This document shows positions 22,964 through 32,533 of a stretch of 32,533 nucleotides of DNA, one piece after another. The stretch is taken from the NCBI GenBank assembly GCA_905397405.1, contig CAJPVJ010000202.1, positions 1-32,533 of the forward strand, in the 5' to 3' direction. The translations under genes and the position numbers were made by a program. Source of the DNA: Oppiella nova (lineage: Eukaryota; Arthropoda; Arachnida; Sarcoptiformes; Oppiidae). Under the pieces are notes generated by a model. The model did not search any database. It was not told the origin of the DNA and saw only the letters and a program-made list of their open reading frames with translations. Position 1 is the first letter of the stretch; each line of letters opens with the position of its first letter.

Positions 22964-23584
22964 GCTTACAGAAGAGGAGAAAACACTTAAAGATTTGACG
23001 TTCAGAACAGTTTAACTGAAATTCAAGATTTTCATTGCATCTGAAGGTCAGACCAATTACAGCGACCGCTCAGAGTCAGAGTCTTTGCTCTGAAGTGTTT
23101 GCAAAAATATTTGATAATTATTTGCAAATAAAAATCGTTTTTAAACTAAAAAATCTAAAACAAAAATAAATCATATTTTGGACACAATTTTGAAATTAGC
23201 GCTCATCTCAGAAACGCCTCAAAAAAAAGTTTTGCAAAATGAGATGAGATGTGGACAGCGATAAGAGTGTCTGTTCTCATGGCTAGACCACAGACACAAC
23301 GGAGGAATGGATAGAAAGTATACTTATTTTCATTTGGATCTATTGTACAGAAGGGGAAGTTCTCTGCGGAGGCCTCACTCGATGTCAAGACATTGAAAAA
23401 CGTGGACTTCCTGTGCGGACACAATGAGAGACAGTGTTAGTGGTGTCGTGTCGGACATGGCGGTGAACAGGGAGGCAGTGTCTGACCCGACGTTAGGCAC
23501 GCCGACGATCCCCACTCTCAGGTTCGTCGATATGCGGCCCAAAAGGATGGTCTTCTCGTCCTTCGAGTCCTTCTTCGGCGGCAT
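14368..23584 (-). CDS. OLA1: OLA1, Obg-like ATPase 1
   Basis: OLA1 is a cytosolic YchF-family P-loop ATPase linked to translation and stress responses. Minus-strand exons: 23584-23487, 23410-~23329, 22307-22243, 19241-19114, 17801-17629, 17561-17484, 17404-17307, 16922-16782, 14912-14864, 14778-14731, 14666-14544 and 14475-14368. Summed length is 1191 bp, i.e. 396 aa, the same as human OLA1. The start MPPKK matches the family. Walker A GVPNVGKST (residues 28-36) is split by intron 1 inside its second Gly. Later motifs are [62 protein letters not shown] (the G4 variant tied to ATP use) and C-terminal TGS strings [25 protein letters not shown] and [12 protein letters not shown]. All splice sites are GT-AG except the exon 2 donor, which has no GT at the needed position. 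Introns 2, 3, 4 and 8 are 1-3 kb and carry GA repeats. Confidence 0.95.
15339..15370. repeat. (GA)n microsatellite
   Basis: About 16 GA units with one GGA interruption, immediately before the 127-bp repeat copy. Confidence 0.95.
15377..15503 (+). repeat. 127-bp exact dispersed repeat, copy 1
   Basis: Identical over 127 bases to 22794-22920, same orientation. The base just before (G here, T in copy 2) is a mismatch, with homology GCAAA and a GA tract further left. To the right the copies differ at once (CTGG versus AAGAG). Confidence 0.95.
15717..15760. repeat. (GA)n microsatellite
   Basis: Imperfect GA tract with GGGA interruptions inside OLA1 intron 8. Confidence 0.9.
17802..19113 (-). other. 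Long OLA1 intron 4
   Basis: AT-rich intronic DNA between exons 5 and 4 with a GA tract at 18182-18209. I see no RNA gene or mobile element in it. Confidence 0.6.
18182..18209. repeat. (GA)n microsatellite
   Basis: Uninterrupted run of about 14 GA units in OLA1 intron 4. Confidence 0.95.
19242..22242 (-). other. Long OLA1 intron 3
   Basis: Three kilobases of AT-rich intronic DNA between exons 4 and 3. It has GAGTGAGTGAGTAG-type short repeats near 22175-22215 and no recognisable coding or RNA gene. The open frame at 21066-21347 has no family resemblance I can name. Confidence 0.55.
22764..22787. repeat. (GA)n microsatellite
   Basis: GA tract with a GGGA interruption, like the one left of copy 1 at 15339-15370, so the homology between the two loci extends into it. 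Confidence 0.9.
22794..22920 (+). repeat. 127-bp exact dispersed repeat, copy 2
   Basis: Identical to 15377-15503. It is followed directly by a GA tract, whereas copy 1 runs into unique sequence. Confidence 0.95.
22922..22960. repeat. (GA)n microsatellite
   Basis: Nearly pure GA run starting right after the 127-bp repeat. Confidence 0.95.
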
Positions 23585-24037
23585 ACTCTTCGGCACGGAT
23601 TCAGTGGATTACACGCGTTGTGCACTTCAGATGCAGATGAGTGTCAATGTGTGGACAGTGGGTGGTGTGGGACACGCTTTGAGCAGTGTTTGTGCACTGA
23701 TTGTCACCAATAGATGGCCAATGAATGGATTAATCGGTCGAAGAGTCGGCAAAAATGGCGACAATTGGCGAACACGAGGGCTGACACACAAACATACGGT
23801 GTGTTTGTGTGCTGTGCGCATGCGTTCACGTGTTCACACACTGCACACAATTCTCGATGTTTGCGGCAATATTGGGAATATTGTGCACTGAATGCCATGT
23901 ATTCTGTTTTGGGAGCAATGAATGGGAATATTTGTTTGGATGGTGTGTTGAGTGAGACGTTGAAATGTATTGAGATTGTGATGCTCCGCCAGTTGTGTTA
24001 GCATTGCATTGATAGGTATTCCTGACACCAGAATCTG
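23585..24037. other. OLA1 upstream region
   Basis: 5' flank of OLA1, less AT-rich than the DNA to its right, with no evident TATA box. Open frames overlapping it on both strands show no family resemblance. Confidence 0.4.
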
Positions 24038-24757
24038 TTCATAAGAATTGGTTTATTCATTGATTAGTTGTAATCCTATATCACATAAAATGCATTCAAT
24101 TCTTATGAGACAATAATCTATAAGCATTTTAAGACATGTTTTTATGTGTTGTTGTGTTTGTGTGAAACCCACGTCTACTTGAATTGACTTTTAATTGAAA
24201 TAATTAATTAGGAATTTATGTTAATTTAGAGACAGGTTTGAGAAATAGGAGAGAATTGGCGGACAATTGCGCCAAAAATAAAAGTTTCCGAGAAATGGTT
24301 TATATATTTGTCGGTCAGAGGACAGGGATTATGGGTTATGGAGAAGTAGAAGGAATGGCTGGTCTGGGATGTTGTGGTATGGGATGGGATGTAGTGTGAG
24401 ATGCAGTGATGAGATCATAGACCTGATACCCTGATCACTTTGATTCGAGAGGTGCGACTGTATGTGTAATGTCTGTAATGTAGAGATAATTGGCTTTCGT
24501 TATAATGAAGATAAATATATCTTAAGGCGAAAAACAATTTGCATTAATCATGACGAGAGCGCCATTGGCTGTCCATTGGCAGTGAAATTGTGCCTTAATT
24601 TGAGGCAAAACTGTACACCAGATCTTGTATTTGATGCCGAGTTTACATATAAATGGCATTTAAGTGTATCTCTGGTCTGGTTTGTCTCATAAGAATTGAA
24701 TGCATTTTATGTGATATAGGATTACAACTAATCAATGAATAAACCAATTCTTATGAA
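24038..24757. mobile_element. 720-bp element with 76-bp inverted repeat ends (MITE-like)
   Basis: 24038-24113 and 24682-24757 are inverted copies about 76 bp long, with no difference that I can see. Each arm holds a 70-bp segment (24039-24108, 24687-24756) that itself starts TCATAAGAATTG and ends CAATTCTTATGA, a perfect 12-bp inverted pair. This could be one non-autonomous DNA element with long terminal inverted repeats, or two small 70-bp elements in opposite orientation. The 568-bp interior has one small open frame (24462-24692, 76 aa) with no recognised domain. I see no clear target-site duplication. Confidence 0.6.
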
Positions 24758-25193
24758 ACACAACGGAGCCCTTAAGGAACCGACTAATGAAACTTTTTGC
24801 CTCTCGAGTAATGAATAATTTTGTACATTTAATGACTTTTATGACATCGAGCTATCGATTCGTGGGAATCCGGCTATCATTAGTGAGAGGTATATAGTAT
24901 ACAGAATATATTATATGCAATGATATTTGCATTTGTCTTAGCTTCTCAACCTTTGCATAATGAACCTCACTAATAATATTTACAGTTCTACATCAATACA
25001 CAACTCAACAGTTATATAAATATTTTCTCATTTCGATCTAAAATTATTAAAATATAGTTTTTTGGAAATACATAAATAAATTGGATTCCTATTTTTTAAA
25101 AATTATTTTTAAAATTATTATATAAATCTTTTTATGTTAAGATATGCAAAATTGAATTTATTTATTTTTTATTAGGCAGAGTGAGTGAGTGAG

Positions 25194-25238
<45 letters not shown>

Positions 25239-25968
25239 ATGGCTGGTATTGCAGGTGTTCCTCATCCTCATGGGTCGGACCAGAGTCTCGTATAAAGTAC
25301 TCACTTATGAGTAGTGCTGTCATCCGGAAAACGGGTGGGACTTCACGAGTCTATCTGAGCGCTGGTAATACAGTACAGAGAGTACTGGAGTTGATTGGGA
25401 AGCCTAACCAAAATGTGCGCATTTCTAGCCTTTATATCAATTGATGTTTAGTTAAGAAAACACTGTTTTCATTCATCAGCTCTTATAATATTATAGTTAT
25501 ATATATTGTGTGCCATTCCTATGCTTGAAATCATTTATATTTATTTTTCATTCCTTTAATGTCTTCTAATTTCAAAGTGTAATCATTTATATAATAAAAC
25601 TTTTCATTCAATTGTTTGTCTCCATATATATAATAAATATATAGAGAATAGAGTTTTAAAAGTTTTTTTTAAAGTTATTACAAAAGACTTTTCTGGTTCT
25701 CAGACTTAACTGCTAATAGATTTGCGAAAAGCATAAAACTTTTTATTTTATCTATTAATGTTAATAATTATTACTCCTAATGAGTCTATTAAAGCATTTA
25801 TAAAATTAAAAAGTTGTCCATAAAGTGAGAGACAGTTATTGCTGTTATTTGTGCACAACTCTAATAAAGCATTTCAATACTATTTTAAATTGTCATTAAA
25901 TAACGGAAGTCATATCGCAGTTAAAAACCTAATTAAACCATTTGTTGTAACTATTTTTCAATTACTTT
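24758..25968. other. AT-rich gene-poor stretch
   Basis: AT-rich DNA with one GA tract at 25195-25232. The open frame starting in that tract (25193-25444) begins with repeat-encoded Arg-Glu residues; its remaining 60 codons resemble no family I know. Confidence 0.5.
25195..25232. repeat. (GA)n microsatellite
   Basis: Pure GA run of about 19 units preceded by a short GAGT repeat. Confidence 0.95.
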
Positions 25969-26363
25969 AATATATTTAATAAATTTTAAACACACTCTTC
26001 ACGCAAACACTTATTGTGTGTGACTTTGGATTCTTAACATTGGATTCGGTGTTTGTGTTCAATATTTGTCTCTATTTTTAAAAAGCAATTCATTATTAAA
26101 TCGTTTATTTGAAATTAACGTTTCACTGACTCTCAAATGCAGGTAAGAAACATATAATTCCTCTTTTAAGTAATTATTAATTATTCAAATCATATTAAAA
26201 TCATGTGTACGTGTGTTTGCAGTATTAATATGCAGTGTCAATTTAAGTGCTGTATTGTATCATTAAAAATCAAAATAAACTCATGCTTTAAGTCTATTTG
26301 TGTGCTTAAGAAAATATATTGAATTTATGTTCAATACGAATAAACATAATGATAAAAATGCAT
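25969..26363 (+). repeat. 395-bp direct repeat, copy 1
   Basis: Starts AATATATTTAATAAATTT and ends AAAAATGCAT. It matches 26492-26885 at about 98-99% with a one-base length difference. Both copies contain CAAATGCAG followed by GTAAG and, about 80 bp later, TTTGCAG, which together look like a splice donor and acceptor. No coding exon beyond a few codons can be read. Confidence 0.93.
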
Positions 26364-26491
26364 AAAAAATTGATTAATAGATTGAATGGCAATGATTCAA
26401 GAATTTAATTAGAAAATGGGTTGAAATGGAAAATTGCTTCAAGAATATTATTGGTTAGAGTTTATGCTGTAATACCCTGTTATGAGATCAA

Positions 26492-26885
26492 AATATATTT
26501 AATAAATTTTAAACACACTCTTCACGCAAACACTTATTGTGTGTGACTTTGGATTCTTAACATTGGATTCGGTGTTTGTGTTCAATATTTGTCTCTATTT
26601 TTAAAAAGCAATTCATTATTAAATCGTTTATTTGAAATTAACGTTTCACTGACTCTCAAATGCAGGTAAGAAACATATAATTCCTCTTTTAAGTAATTAT
26701 TAATTATTCAAATCATATTAAAATCATGTGTACGTGTGTTTGCAGTATTAATACTTGTGTCAATTTAAGTGCTGTATTGTATCATTAAAAATAAAAATAA
26801 ACTCATGCTTTAAGTCTATTTGTGTGCTTAAGAAAATATATTGAATTTATGTTCAATACGAATAAACATAATCATAAAAATGCAT
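26492..26885 (+). repeat. 395-bp direct repeat, copy 2
   Basis: Second copy, separated from the first by about 128 bp of unrelated sequence. Differences include TATGCAG/TACTTG after TATTAA, ATC/ATA and AATGAT/AATCAT. Confidence 0.93.
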
Positions 26886-27426
26886 TTTTTAACTAATTAT
26901 CTAACTTACCGTTACTAAGTTCTTAAATTAATCTTTTACCCAACTTTACCTTTTAACGAAGTTCTTATAATAACCAATCTCAAATACGACATTATGGGAC
27001 AATACTCTAGTTGTGCTGCAAATAAAGTGTAATTTCTATTTTTTAACGACTCATTTAATCAGAATAATTAATTGCTCCTATATTAAATTTTATTAATTAT
27101 TTATGGATTCACACGATTTTTTGAGTCTATTTTGAATATAAACGCTGAAGTTTTAGAAAATTATTTTTTAACATAATTATAGTTTTATATGCTATGTGAA
27201 ATGAAAGCATTTAAAATCTAATTTGTAATCAAAAACTAATCAAATTAAGGAAAATAATCTGATTTTTATGAGAATTTTTCTCATATTTGTCATCGCATAC
27301 TCTTTAATTCAGCAAAAGTTAACTTACGAATGTTTAGTTAAGTATGTATTGAAATGTTGACTTATCTGTGGTCTAATCTCCCTAAACAAGGGGTGACACA
27401 AACTGTATTTTAAACCCTAAAAACAG

Positions 27427-28254
27427 TAAATTTTGGATAATTTCAATATTGTATGTTACATAAAGTTGAGAATAAATATAGGATTTAATTAAATTTTATT
27501 TAAAACTATAATATTTTTGACGGTTATTATTGATTATTTGAAATGGTTTAGTGTTTATGAGAGAGTGATGGGTATTTCAAAAACACTCAAATGGTGTGTA
27601 TTGTGTTATAATGTAATTTGATTAGTAATGGACAGAATGTTCAACAAAGCAAATGTTCAGCTATATTAGCAAATGTCTGACCCGTTGTAACTAATTTCAA
27701 ATAGGGCTTGAGTTTTGCATAGTTTACTCAAAATAACTATTAATCGTTTTGATTTAATTTATTACCATTAAATATCTGCCTTTCTAAATTTTAATATTTT
27801 ATTTTTCTGAATAAATAATGTACAGAAAAATATTTAAATATCGTTTATACTGAGAATAATTGAGTTTAAAAAAATATTTAATAAAAATGACAATTAATAC
27901 ATTTTGTTATTTATCGGAATAATGTATAACTATATATTTACAAAAAAATAAATGATTGAAATTATAGTTAACTAATATATTGTAAAACTTATATCTATGT
28001 CTGTGAAACAAAACTAATATTTTATTTTATTTTCATTTTTAATATCAAAAATATTTGATAGCAATTAGTCCATTAAACTAAGTTATGATTAGCAGATATT
28101 TTGACATTAATTTTGAAACGCGAGGCACAAGACAATCAAAAACTAACCCAATCTTATTAATCAAAGCTATGTATGGCTCACACCCTTATTTCGATATTTA
28201 AGTATTTGATACAAAACTTTTATGCTATAATTTGCGAGTAAACTAAAGTTGTAA
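27427..28254 (+). repeat. ~830-bp direct repeat, copy 1
   Basis: Matches 31694-32533 from GTAAATTTTG to GTTGTA with a few percent substitutions and several indels. Indels include an extra GCGAGGCAC-like insertion here near 28119, and insertions of about 10 and 14 bp in the other copy. It is AT-rich and non-coding. Confidence 0.92.
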
Positions 28255-28382
28255 ACAAGACAATCAAAAACTAACCCAATCTTATTAATCAAAGCTATGT
28301 ATGGCTCACACCCTTATTTCGATATTTAAGTATTTGATACAAAACTTTTATGCTATAATTTGCGAGTAAACTAAAGTTGTAA
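28127..28382 (+). repeat. 128-bp perfect tandem duplication
   Basis: Units 28127-28254 and 28255-28382 both begin ACAAGACAATCAAAAAC and appear identical. The same unit, minus its last A, forms the final 127 bases of the window (32407-32533). Confidence 0.95.
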
Positions 28383-30574
28383 TTAAGAACCGGATAAAAG
28401 TTATAATAATTTATAATTTCGTAAAAAACTATTACTATAAAAAAATTTACTCATTTGTATAAATTTTAAATTATTTTTTGGTGTTTGCAGCGAATGAATA
28501 AAATATTTATTTCATATTAATTGATTTGAGTTTAGAATTCATGTTATATACAGAATTGATGTTTGTTAGCAACATTTATTACTTGTAATTAATATTTATT
28601 TAAGTTTAATATCCAAAATATTATGATTTAATATTGTAATGTAGCATATTTTCAAGTTTTTAGAAATAAAAATAAGTTTTTAAAATTTGGCACAAAACAT
28701 TTTTATAACTAAATTATCTTATGATAAATGAGACTAAAATCATTTCATAATTTTAATATCAAAAATAGAGTCTATTATATCATTATATTATCATAGAATC
28801 TGTATTAAAATGGATTATAATTGCATTCTTGAAAGTATACACAATAACTTATTGTCTTAATTATAAACATAATATAAAAATAAAATAATGTCCAGCAAAG
28901 CTAATTTATAATACCCATTTGTTTTTCAATGTACTGTACAGTACTTTTAATAAATCGTTTCAAATTTTCATGAGATATTGTATTGCATTTGATTTGATTT
29001 AGTATTATCTTAGTTAAGAAGTAATTTTAATTTTTAGTTTTGTTTGGCGTTGATATTGAAAATTATAAATCCATTCACACCAAAGTTGGCAATCGTTTTT
29101 AATTATATGTTAATTATTATGTTTAATATAAAATTATTGAAATTATAAACTCATTTTGAAGCAAAACTTAAAAGCTGTGAAATAAATGAAGCTATTATTT
29201 CTAAATCAAGCCATTCATTCACGTATAGTGACGATGAATGTCGTGTTTTCTGTTCTCAAGAATAGTCTTGTCTTTCAATTCTTTCATTTTTTCTGAAACT
29301 CATTAAATAATAGTTATGTTTTACTCGTAAGGAATCTGTAATTAAAAATGTCTTTATTTTATGTTAATTATAACTTTAGCTAAAGCTTCGTCGCCCATAC
29401 CTTTCAGTTGATCACAATAACTTGAAACATATTATAAGTGCTTTAGAGTCAATATAATTGAGACAAACTCGTCAAGGTTTTTATCTATTTGTGAGATACT
29501 TCTGGTACAAAAAAATATAAACTAAAATAACATAATGTTTAGATATTAAACGATTTGATTTTAACGCATTGATTCATAATTTTTATGATGATTATAATTT
29601 GTATAATTTTTCATATACTCGTCTCATATGAATATTAAGGTTTGTATAGTCTGTCGATTGTGTCAAATCTATTTTTAATTATTCTAATTATAATAATAAA
29701 CTCTACATTATCTCAGTTCCTGTGAGCATTGCTATCAGATATTTTATTTTTGGTTTTTTGTTCATCGATTCAATGAATTAAATCTCAAAAATGATGAATG
29801 AGTTGTAAAACCAAACGTATGTGAGGTTTTCATTATCGGTTTTAAATCAATCACTAAATGACTTCAAGAATTTCTAATCCCATACATAAAATTCAGTATG
29901 TGACATCATATAAAATCATTTGAATGCAATATTTTTTGTGGTTTTCAGTTGTATTTAATTAAAAATTTTAATTTTTGTGTAAAATTCAATTTAGTAATAG
30001 TTTTCCTATGCTTAAAATAACGTTAATAATAATACAACAACAATCTTTTATATCATTAGAAAATAAACAACAAATTCATATAAACCTTACATAACATCAT
30101 AATATTCTTTAACTTTAAACTTAAGCCGAAGTTAATTACAGTCGAAATGATATTTCTTTAACAAAATTGATGTTTTCAAACAAAAGGCAATTAATTTATA
30201 CAGTAATCTAATTGTAAGAATTGTATGTTAGGTTTGCGATAAAAATCTTATTCATATTTGTTTAGAAAGAGTGCTAAAAGTGAACCCTCTTTCCTACGAT
30301 AATTACTATAAAACAAAATAAAAGCAAATGCGAGCCATAATTGTATAACTTATTAGAATTTCTAATTTATTAAAATGAGAGAAGTGATGGTCCATAAGAT
30401 ATAGAGTTTAAAAATTAGTTGAAAATAATCACGAAATACGCGTCGATTATGATTATAAATCCGGGTTTAGTATTGTTAGTATCGGTGAAAGTGAAGCGGC
30501 TTTTGCTTGAATTATATAAAAACCAAAAGCTGTGATAAATGACCAATTCTTGCCTCTATCAGACCTTTTGAATT

Positions 30575-30619
<45 letters not shown>

Positions 30620-31693
30620 GCCTTAAGGCAATGATTTTGTTATAAACAATGACTGCTCGATCGGCGCTTATTTTTGAAAACTTTGTTTTAATAGTGTTTG
30701 GCATTAAATACATAGTCTGATGGGTCTGTTGTGCACAATATCTTGATTTGATTATCATTGCAAATGTAATTTTTGGTATAAATTGAAATTTTATACCCGC
30801 CAAAATAATACGAGAAGCGGTTGTTAATGAGGTTTTGTGTGGGAATATAGTTTGCTAGCGAGCGAAATTTATTTTACTATTTTATGAAGGAGCGCCTAAA
30901 CATATGAACCAAATGTCTCTTATTTGCCTTAAGTGTAAATATTATTAAAAAGTAAAATAATTACATTTAAAACCCGCATATTTTTTGGCTAACATTTGAT
31001 TCATTTGATGTAAATTTTGTTAAATGAGACGATTTTTCGTCACCTGCTTTTCTCTCAAACACAACATGTTTTCTATTCAATACTTTTATCTATTTGTTCA
31101 CTAATTTATGTAACTTTATATTCAATGCAATTGTGTGAACGCATTATACCATTTTCTGCTTTTCTCACACTTTTTTTATTAAATTATTACGAATCACATC
31201 CAATTAGAGTATAATATGTTGAATCTTTGGTATGATATTGCATTTGTTTAAACAATAAGTTTTGTAAATATTTTACTGTCAAATGATATGACATATAAAA
31301 TTTAGTATCATTTTATTGCTATTTAATTCTGTAATCATTTGCTTACTGTTTGCGACTTTTTGCTTACTATATTTACGTTTTGGTTTCTATTATGTAGTTT
31401 AGTAACACTAATAAATTATATGTAATTTTAATTTAACTTTCTGTAACAAAATGAGTGTAAAAAAGTGAATTCTTGTTGTGATTAATAGCAGAATAAATAA
31501 CAAGTTTATGAGTGAATCAACATTTGGATTAAAAAAATATAAGTTATTATTCTATAATACTGTAAATGAGAAATTAAGTCGTTTTCAATTGAATGCTTAC
31601 AAATCAATTCATACATAACTTTACAACTGAATAGACACCAGATTAGAGGGATTTGTTCCCCACTGTGTTTGACATAAAATTTGGGATTTTTGG
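28383..31693. other. AT-rich gene-free stretch
   Basis: 3.3 kb of very AT-rich DNA with one CT microsatellite. Open frames at 30453-30803 (it reads through the CT tract) and 31017-31214 have no recognisable features. Nothing else is seen on either strand. Confidence 0.6.
30578..30617. repeat. (CT)n microsatellite
   Basis: About 20 uninterrupted CT units. Confidence 0.95.
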
Positions 31694-32533
31694 GTAAATT
31701 TTGTATGTAATTTCAATATTGTATGTTACATAAGGTTGAGAATAAATATAGGATTTAATTAAATTTTATTTAAAACTATAATATTTTTGACGGTTATTAT
31801 TGATTATTTAAAATGGTTTAGTGTTTATGAGAGAGTGATGGGTATTTCAAAAACACTCAAATAGTGTATTGTGTTATAATGTAATTTGATTAGTAATGGA
31901 CAGAATGTTCAACAAAGCAAATGTTCAGCTATATTAGCAAAACATCTCAATGTCTGACCGGTTGTAACTAATTTCAAATAGGGCTTGAGTTTTGCATAGT
32001 TTACTCAAAATAACTATTAATCGTTTTGATTTAATTTATTACCATTAAATATCTGCCTTTCTAAATTTTAATATTTTATTTTTCTGAATAAATAATGTAT
32101 AGGAAAATATTTAAATATTTATTATTTGCATCGTTTATACTGAGAATAATTGAGTTTAAAAAAATGTTTAATAAAAATGACAATTAATACATTTTGTTAT
32201 TTATCGGAATAATGTATAACTATATATTTACAAAAAATAAATGATTGAAATTATAGTTAACTAATATATTGTAAAACTTATATCTATGTCTGTAAAAGAA
32301 AACTAATATTTAATTTTATTTTCATTTTTAATATCAAAAATATTTGATAGCAATTAGTCCATTAAACTAAGTTATGATTAGCAGATATTTTGACATTAAT
32401 TTTGAAACAAGACAATCAAAAACTAACCCAATCTTATTAATCAAAGCTATGTATGGCTCACACCCTTATTTCGATATTTAAGTATTTGATACAAAACTTT
32501 TATGCTATAATTTGCGAGTAAACTAAAGTTGTA
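31694..32533 (+). repeat. ~830-bp direct repeat, copy 2, ending at the window edge
   Basis: Second copy of 27427-28254. It stops exactly where the 127-bp unit stops, at the last base of the window, which suggests the window end is a contig end. Confidence 0.92.

Larger units (their letters stand above)
22308..23328 (-). other. OLA1 intron 2 with GA repeats and a 127-bp repeat copy
   Basis: About 1 kb between exons 3 and 2. It holds a GA tract (22764-22787), the second 127-bp repeat copy (22794-22920) and another GA tract (22922-22960). The rest is AT-rich. Confidence 0.65.

Noticed and set aside
23424-23891. 155-codon plus-strand open frame
   Set aside because: It is antisense to OLA1 exons 1-2 and the upstream region, and has no family resemblance.
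26222-26320. Small open frame beginning ATGCAGTGTCAA after an AG in the 395-bp repeat
   Set aside because: It is about 29 codons with AT-driven composition, and its start codon is absent from the second copy.
28931-28944. Perfect 14-bp palindrome GTACTGTACAGTAC
   Set aside because: It is isolated in AT-rich non-coding DNA; chance is a sufficient explanation.
27427-32533. Two direct ~830-bp repeats considered as the ends of a retroelement
   Set aside because: There are no typical terminal dinucleotides, no coding sequence for any retroelement protein in the 3.4 kb between, and no primer-binding-like site. The right copy also ends at the window edge.

Overview
The window looks like nuclear DNA of a small-genome arthropod. 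Introns are mostly 57-85 bp, intergenic DNA is AT-rich, GA/CT microsatellites are frequent, and the gene content is plainly metazoan. A chelicerate such as a mite is my guess, not something the sequence proves. No rRNA, tRNA, CRISPR, viral or retroelement coding sequence was recognised. All family calls come from reading translations against remembered orthologues, with no database search.

Layout: (1) 1-5552 (+), VPS8, the CORVET subunit, with its 5' end cut off by the window edge. (2) 5818-7916 (+), PDE12, a 2',5'-/poly(A)-directed phosphodiesterase, five exons, complete. (3) 8012-8434 (-), POP7/Rpp20, an RNase P/MRP subunit, single exon, convergent with PDE12. (4) 9274-12119 (-), an Sp1-4 type zinc-finger transcription factor. 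(5) 14368-23584 (-), OLA1, the Obg-like ATPase, twelve exons with several long AT-rich introns. (6) 23585-32533, gene-poor AT-rich DNA with an inverted-repeat element (24038-24757), a 395-bp duplication (25969/26492) and an ~830-bp duplication (27427/31694). The five genes are unrelated housekeeping or regulatory genes and show no sign of working as a unit.

The most striking structure is a recurring length. Tandem duplications with a period of exactly 128 bp occur at four separate places: 2156-2411, 2395-2650, 4057-4312 and 28127-28382. An exact 127-bp block is shared by two OLA1 introns (15377-15503 = 22794-22920). Two 556-bp tandem copies inside VPS8 agree for exactly their first 127 bp and then differ at about 1.3%. 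The last 127 bases of the window equal the 28127 unit. This common length points to an assembler overlap of k=127 writing out haplotype branches and untrimmed overlaps, rather than to biology. It matters because two of these duplications fall inside VPS8 coding exons and shift the frame. With one 128-bp copy counted per site, the VPS8 exon lengths are phase-consistent from end to end (about 1294 visible residues).

I did not find a convincing new biological system. The items most worth checking are the k=127 signature, the allelic divergence it may expose, the OLA1 exon 2 splice-donor anomaly, and the 720-bp inverted-repeat element.
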